Shown here in pieces: positions 59,100 through 64,000 of a stretch of 64,000 nt of DNA. The stretch spans positions 19,592 through 83,591 of the forward strand of contig JRFF01000011.1 in the NCBI GenBank assembly GCA_000753575.1, read 5' to 3'. Both the position numbers and the translations under genes were made by a program. The stretch is from Candidatus Izimoplasma sp. HR2. Its GTDB lineage: Bacteria > Bacillota_I > Bacilli_A > Izemoplasmatales > Izemoplasmataceae. Below the pieces are notes generated by a model. The model saw nothing but the letters and a program-made list of their open reading frames with translations, ran no database searches and was not told the DNA's origin. Positions within the stretch are counted from its first letter, which is position 1. Each line of letters begins with the position of its first letter.

Positions 59100-59178
59100 G
59101 TGGAATTGGTAGACACGCAAGATTCAAAATCTTGTGGCTTTACGGTCGTGTCGGTTCGACCCCGACTACTGGTACCAA
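59100..59178 (+). repeat. Partial tRNA-Leu copy (att repeat), broken acceptor stem
   Basis: 78/79 identical to 55088-55166 but its 5' GCCGTAT no longer pairs with TACTGGT. Confidence 0.85.
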
Positions 59179-59190
59179 ATTAAGAATTGA

Positions 59191-59212
59191 GACGCTCTTA
59201 AAGGGCGTTTTT
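59191..59212 (+). terminator. Rho-independent terminator after att repeat
   Basis: GACGCTCTTAAAGGGCGTTTTTTA. Confidence 0.65.
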
Positions 59213-59313
59213 TATTTATGTAGTTTAGTGAGCTAAAATTGTATTTAAGATTTAGGATTATGATATTACTAATAATGATGTTATGTTAATAATGTAGTGG
59301 AGGTTGATATTGA

Positions 59314-59739
59314 GTGAAAAATATACTGTTATTACTTATTATAATATTAGTACTTTTATTAGGTGCTTGTGAGGAAGAAGAAATAGAGATAGAAGTAAAA
59401 TATCGAGGGAATGTTAAAGAAAAACTTCTCGATAATGATGAATGGAATTGTGATGATTCAATTTGTACTTTGGATGAAACAAAATATTGGAATACACTTA
59501 CATACAATTTTGATACAGAAATATTTGAAGTAAAACTTAGAACTGCTGTTGATGGCACTTTCGGGACAGCTACTATTAGTTATTTAGAAGATAGTATTGA
59601 AGTTGATTTATATATGGGTGGAAATTGTACGTGTTCTATTGATACTGATATTGACTGTGGAGATTTAGTAATTGGAGAACCGTATGAACAGTTAATCCAA
59701 GCAACAAATGCAGTATTTGAAATTGTAATTTTTAAATAA
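59314..59739 (+). CDS. Small lipoprotein
   Basis: Signal peptide with lipobox LLLGAC. Confidence 0.55.
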   Translation: MKNILLLLIIILVLLLGACEEEEIEIEVKYRGNVKEKLLDNDEWNCDDSICTLDETKYWNTLTYNFDTEIFEVKLRTAVDGTFGTATISYLEDSIEVDLYMGGNCTCSIDTDIDCGDLVIGEPYEQLIQATNAVFEIVIFK

Positions 59740-59741
59740 TA

Positions 59742-59767
59742 GAAAACACTCTTGAGGGTGTTTTTTT
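59742..59767 (+). terminator. Rho-independent terminator
   Basis: AAAACACTCttgaGGGTGTTTTTTT. Confidence 0.7.
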
Positions 59768-59862
59768 AATAAAAATTATAAATAGCATCCTTAATTGTAA
59801 TTTAGATATATATTATTATATAAGATATGATATAATATGAGAGTAAATAAAGAGGTGACAAG

Positions 59863-61029
59863 ATGAAAAACTTTGAATACAGATCGTTAACAAAAATTAT
59901 CTTTGGTAAAGATCAGATTTCTAACTTAGAAAGAGAATTAGAAGAATTTAAAGTTAGAAAACTGTTACTTGTATATGGAATGAGTTCAATAAAGAATCTT
60001 GGAATATATGAGCAAGTTATTTTCATTTGTAATAAACTTGATATTGAAGTTTATGAAGAGGGTGGAGTTAGACCTAATCCTGATATGAGTAGTGTTAGAA
60101 GTGGGATAGAAACTTGTAGAACTAATGATATTGATTTTGTTCTTGCTGCTGGTGGAGGTAGTGCAATTGATTGTGCTAAGGCTATTGCTTTTGGAACTAA
60201 ATATGATGGAGATCCTTGGGATGTTTATTTATTAAAAGATAAAGCAACTAGTGCTTTACCACTTGGAGTAATTATTACACTAGCTGCTACTGGAACTGAG
60301 ACAAATGGTAACAGTGTTATTAGTAATGATGAAACTGGTGAAAAGAGAAGTGTTGCTTACCCATTTAGTGTTCCTAAATTTGCAATAATTGATCCAAGTT
60401 ATACGTTAAGTGTAGATAGGTATCACGTTATTGCAGGTAGTATGGATATTATGATGCATGTTTTTGAACAGTTCTTTAGTAATACTTTGAGAACTGAAAC
60501 TAGTGATTATATGAGTATGGGTGTTATTAAATCAGTTATTGAAAATACGAGTAGATACTTAGCTGGCGAAGATGGCTATGAGACAAGAGCTAATTTAAGT
60601 TGGGCTTCAACAATTGGACTTAACTGGATACTTGGAGTAGATAAAGTTGGAGACTGGGCAACGCATAGACTTAGTTATCCTATTACAAAAGAGTATGGTA
60701 TAACTCACGGATATGCTCTTGCGTTAATATTTACTTCATGGATTAGAGTTGCTTTAAAATATAATAGTATTACAATGATTCCAAGGTTAGAAATAATCGG
60801 TGATATGATTTTTGATGGAACTGATTATAGTCTTGTACCTGATAAATTAGACGAATTATTTAGTGAGTGGGGAGCTAAAGTAAAACTTAGTGAAGAATTA
60901 AAAGATGTTACATTAGAAGAAATTGATAAGCTTATTGAAAATGCACTTGCGCTTGGGAGCGTAGGTACAGTTATTGAAATAGATAAAGAGAAAGCATTAG
61001 AAATATTTAAAAATTCATTAGGGTGGTGA
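59863..61029 (+). CDS. Iron-containing alcohol dehydrogenase (butanol dehydrogenase-like)
   Basis: 'LAAGGGSAIDCAKAIAFG', 'ATGTETNGNSVI', 'THRLSYPITKEYGITHGYALA'. Confidence 0.9.
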   Translation: MKNFEYRSLTKIIFGKDQISNLERELEEFKVRKLLLVYGMSSIKNLGIYEQVIFICNKLDIEVYEEGGVRPNPDMSSVRSGIETCRTNDIDFVLAAGGGSAIDCAKAIAFGTKYDGDPWDVYLLKDKATSALPLGVIITLAATGTETNGNSVISNDETGEKRSVAYPFSVPKFAIIDPSYTLSVDRYHVIAGSMDIMMHVFEQFFSNTLRTETSDYMSMGVIKSVIENTSRYLAGEDGYETRANLSWASTIGLNWILGVDKVGDWATHRLSYPITKEYGITHGYALALIFTSWIRVALKYNSITMIPRLEIIGDMIFDGTDYSLVPDKLDELFSEWGAKVKLSEELKDVTLEEIDKLIENALALGSVGTVIEIDKEKALEIFKNSLGW

Positions 61030-61033
61030 ACAT

Positions 61034-61933
61034 ATGTATGACAAAAAGTATTTAGAATTACTTTCATATTTATATGAAGGGGTTTACGTTGTTGATCAAC
61101 AACGTAAAATTGTTTTTTGGAATAAAGGTAGTGAAGAAATCACTGGATATAGTGCAGAAGAAGTTACGGAATCATATTGTTATAACAATATTCTTAGACA
61201 TGTTACTGAAGATGGTAAAAATCTTTGTTTTGATGGTTGTCCACTACATCATACTTTAGCAACTGGGGAACTTCAGGAAGCAGATGTATTTTTACATCAT
61301 AAAGAAGGACATAGAATTCCTGTAAAAGTAAAATCTATTCCTATTTATGATTCAGAAGAAAATATTGTTGCAGCTATTGAAGTATTCACAGATGAAAGAT
61401 ATAAAAAAGATACTTACTCTGAAAATAGAAAATTAAAAGAGTTATTAGTAACTGATCCTTTAACAAAGATATCTAATAGAAGATATTTAGATTTTCACTT
61501 AGAAAGTTGTAAAAAAGAAGCTGATGAATTTGAAACAACATTTGGATTATTGTTCTTTGATATTGATAAGTTTAAAGGCGTTAATGATACATATGGACAT
61601 GACATTGGTGATGAAATATTGAAACTTATGTCAAGAACTATATCTTCAAATATTCGTGGTGATGATAAGGTTGGCAGATGGGGTGGAGAAGAATTTATAG
61701 CAGTAATTAAAATTGATCATTTAGGTGGTCTTGAAAAAATAGCTAATAAGCTTCGTTTACTAGTTTCTAAATCAGAACATAAACTTGAAAATGATAAGGA
61801 ATTACGTGTAACTGTTTCTATTGGTGGTACTCTTTATAAACCTGGAGAATCTTTGATAGAGTTAGTTAAAAGAGCGGATTCTTATATGTATCAAGCTAAG
61901 GAAAAAGGTAGAAATAGAGTGATAGTAAAATAG
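61034..61933 (+). CDS. PAS-GGDEF diguanylate cyclase
   Basis: PAS 'KIVFWNKGSEEITGYSAEEV'; 'DPLTKISNRRYLD', 'RWGGEEF'. Confidence 0.92.
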   Translation: MYDKKYLELLSYLYEGVYVVDQQRKIVFWNKGSEEITGYSAEEVTESYCYNNILRHVTEDGKNLCFDGCPLHHTLATGELQEADVFLHHKEGHRIPVKVKSIPIYDSEENIVAAIEVFTDERYKKDTYSENRKLKELLVTDPLTKISNRRYLDFHLESCKKEADEFETTFGLLFFDIDKFKGVNDTYGHDIGDEILKLMSRTISSNIRGDDKVGRWGGEEFIAVIKIDHLGGLEKIANKLRLLVSKSEHKLENDKELRVTVSIGGTLYKPGESLIELVKRADSYMYQAKEKGRNRVIVK

Positions 61934-61956
61934 ACTTTTTTAAGTCTATTTTTTTT
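61927..61956 (+). terminator. Rho-independent terminator
   Basis: AAAATAGACTTTTTTAAGTCTATTTTTTTT. Confidence 0.75.
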
Positions 61957-62025
61957 AATGACTTATATAGTAGATTATGATACAATTTAAATTGATAATA
62001 ATCGTAATACGAGGAGAGTACTAAT

Positions 62026-63213
62026 ATGAAAATAATTGCAGTTAATGCGGGTAGTAGTTCTTTAAAATTTCAATTACTTGATATGCCAAGTGAGAATGTA
62101 TTAATCAGTGGAATTGTTGAAAGAATTGGACAAGATAAATCCGTTATGAAAATTAAATTAAATGGTGATAAACTAGTAGAAAATTTAGTAATAAAAGATC
62201 ATAGTGTAGCTGTTGATTTATTACTTAAGCAACTTATTGAATTAAAGGTTGTTACGTCGCTTGATGAGATTGATGGAGTAGGACACAGAGTTGTTCATGG
62301 TGGAGAAGCATTTACTGATAGTGTATTAATAACGGATGATGTTATTAAAGCTATTGAAGATGTTAGTGACTTAGCTCCTTTACATAACCCTGCAAATCTT
62401 ACTGGTATATTTGCTTTCCAAAAAGCACTTCCACATATAAAAGGTGTTGCTGTATTTGATACTGCATTTCATCAAACAATGGAAGAAGAAGTTTATTTAT
62501 ATGGTGTTCCATATGATTGGTATGAAAAGTATGGAGTTAGAAAATATGGATTCCATGGAACTAGTCATAAATTTGTAAGTTTAAAAGCTGCTGAATTACT
62601 TGGTAAGAAACCAGAAGATGTAAATATTGTAGTATTACATCTTGGAAATGGTGCTAGTTTATGTGCTGTTAAGGGTGGAATAAGTGTTGATACTTCAATG
62701 GGTTTCACTCCTCTAGCCGGAATATTAATGGGTACTAGAAGTGGAGATATTGATCCTGCGATAGTAGAATATATCGTTGAAAAAGAAAATAAAACAGTTA
62801 AAGAAGTAATAAGCGATTTAAATAAAAAATCTGGATATCTTGGAATGAGTAGAAATTCAAGTGATTCTAGAGATTTATGGACAGCAACTCACGGTGGAGA
62901 TAGACAAAGTATTAAAGCTATTAAGAAACAAGTTAAAATGATTTGTGATTATGTAGCTTCTTACTATGTTACTATGGGTGGAATTGACGCTATTTGTTTC
63001 ACTGCAGGTGTTGGTGAAAATGCTATATTTACTAGACAGTTAATTGCTAATAGATTGGCTCCTTTAGGAGTTAAACTCGATATCGAGAGAAATTACGTTA
63101 GAAGTGTTGAAGCTTTAATTTCAGCTGATGACTCTAAAATTAAATTGTTCTTATTACCTACAGATGAAGAAGTAATGATAGCGAGAGATACATTAAGATT
63201 ATCTAATACATAA
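62026..63213 (+). CDS. ackA: Acetate kinase
   Basis: 'VNAGSSSLKFQL', 'FDTAFHQTM', 'HLGNGASLCAVKGG', 'FTAGVGEN'. Confidence 0.95.
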   Translation: MKIIAVNAGSSSLKFQLLDMPSENVLISGIVERIGQDKSVMKIKLNGDKLVENLVIKDHSVAVDLLLKQLIELKVVTSLDEIDGVGHRVVHGGEAFTDSVLITDDVIKAIEDVSDLAPLHNPANLTGIFAFQKALPHIKGVAVFDTAFHQTMEEEVYLYGVPYDWYEKYGVRKYGFHGTSHKFVSLKAAELLGKKPEDVNIVVLHLGNGASLCAVKGGISVDTSMGFTPLAGILMGTRSGDIDPAIVEYIVEKENKTVKEVISDLNKKSGYLGMSRNSSDSRDLWTATHGGDRQSIKAIKKQVKMICDYVASYYVTMGGIDAICFTAGVGENAIFTRQLIANRLAPLGVKLDIERNYVRSVEALISADDSKIKLFLLPTDEEVMIARDTLRLSNT

Positions 63214-63236
63214 GGAGTGGATTTTACACTCCTTTT
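63212..63236 (+). terminator. Rho-independent terminator
   Basis: AAGGAGTGgattttaCACTCCTTTTC. Confidence 0.65.
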
Positions 63237-63273
63237 CTTTTTGTGATATAATATAATAGACGAGGTGATTATA

Positions 63274-63927
63274 TTGAAAATTACAATTGATAAAATTATA
63301 AAAGAAAAAACACCGAATTTTCATATTGGTGTTATGTCTTGTGATGTTTTAATATATGAGAATAGAGATATTGTAAATCTAGTGAATGATTGTGAAGTAG
63401 AAATATCAGAAAACATTGATATAACTGACGTCATAAAACTTGAAACAATTAAAGATGCTAGAGACGCTTATAAAGTATATGGTAAAGATCCATCAAGATA
63501 TCGATTAGCTACTGAGTCTTTGTATAGAAGATTAGCTAAAGGTAATAGTTTATATCGAATCAACAATGTAGTTGATTTAGGTAATATATTATCACTTAGT
63601 TCTAGAAAAAGTGTTGCAGTACTTGATTATGATAAAATTGAGGGAGATATACTTATAAGATTAGGAAATAAAGGTGAAGAATATTACGGAATAGGTAGAG
63701 GTAAATTAAATATTGAAAATGTGCCATTATATGAAGATTCAATAGGACCTTTTGGATCAACAACAAGTGATACAGAAAGAACAATGATTACTGATAGTAC
63801 TAAAAAGATATTGCTGTTTATTATATCTTTTAGTGGTGATGAAGATTTAATGTATGAACTTAAATATGCGAAAGAATTATATGAAAAATATGCTAATGGA
63901 GATAATTTTGAATTGAATGTAATGTGA
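63274..63927 (+). CDS. B3/B4 domain (PheT-like tRNA-binding) protein
   Basis: 'YKVYGKDPSRYRLATESLYRRLAKGNSLYRINNVVDLGNILSL' B3/B4 signature. Confidence 0.8.
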   Translation: MKITIDKIIKEKTPNFHIGVMSCDVLIYENRDIVNLVNDCEVEISENIDITDVIKLETIKDARDAYKVYGKDPSRYRLATESLYRRLAKGNSLYRINNVVDLGNILSLSSRKSVAVLDYDKIEGDILIRLGNKGEEYYGIGRGKLNIENVPLYEDSIGPFGSTTSDTERTMITDSTKKILLFIISFSGDEDLMYELKYAKELYEKYANGDNFELNVM

Positions 63928-63930
63928 ATA

Positions 63931-63965
63931 CTCCCCCGCTTAATTTAAATTTGAAGTGGGAGCTT
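63931..63965. mobile_element. Possible IS200/IS605-type terminal hairpin at window edge
   Basis: CTCCCCCGCTTaatttaaatttGAAGTGGGAGCTTC, recalled IS605-like end sequence; rest outside window. Confidence 0.4.
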
Positions 63966-64000
63966 CATGGGTTATGCGAACTAACGTTCGAAAAATTACC

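Larger units (their letters stand above)
55088..59178. mobile_element. ~4-kb integrative element in tRNA-Leu, bounded by 79-bp direct repeats (55088-55166 and 59100-59178, one mismatch)
   Basis: Duplicated tRNA sequence flanking tyrosine recombinase, serine recombinase and small ORFs. Confidence 0.85.

Noticed and set aside
59091-59177. Second functional tRNA-Leu
   Set aside because: 5' GCCGTAT does not pair with 3' TACTGGT at three positions; interpreted as att repeat/pseudo-tRNA
63072-63083. CTCGATATCGAG palindrome in ackA
   Set aside because: 12-bp palindromes are expected many times by chance in 64 kb

Overview
AT-rich, standard-code, low-GC Firmicutes/Mollicutes-relative chromosome. 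Izemoplasma/Haloplasma-like affiliation is only my inference. Gene content is mostly fermentative housekeeping: lactate permease, LDH, AKR, ADH, AckA, c-di-GMP proteins. Three MarR/TetR-associated heterodimeric ABC exporter pairs and an ABC-F gene form a resistance-type cluster. The most interesting parts are: (1) a 13-gene Mrp-antiporter/Mbs(Mbx)-type respiratory complex operon (39083-49868) whose last subunit fuses a NuoI/MbhN-like 2x[4Fe-4S] ferredoxin to a GltD-like FAD/NAD(P)H oxidoreductase, and whose catalytic subunit keeps only half of the [NiFe] cysteines; (2) a candidate RRNPP-type quorum-sensing pair (HTH regulator plus an untracked 43-aa secreted pro-peptide) at the head of an RHS/HNH polymorphic-toxin cassette, flanked downstream by decayed 3'-tails of ABC exporter genes; (3) a 4-kb integrative element in tRNA-Leu(CAA), with near-complete tRNA duplication, coupled tyrosine and serine recombinases and a ~1-kb non-coding region with iterons and conserved hairpins; (4) an ABC-F gene preceded by a leader peptide and a 14-bp terminator (attenuator). 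All assignments come from reading the sequence; no database search was run.
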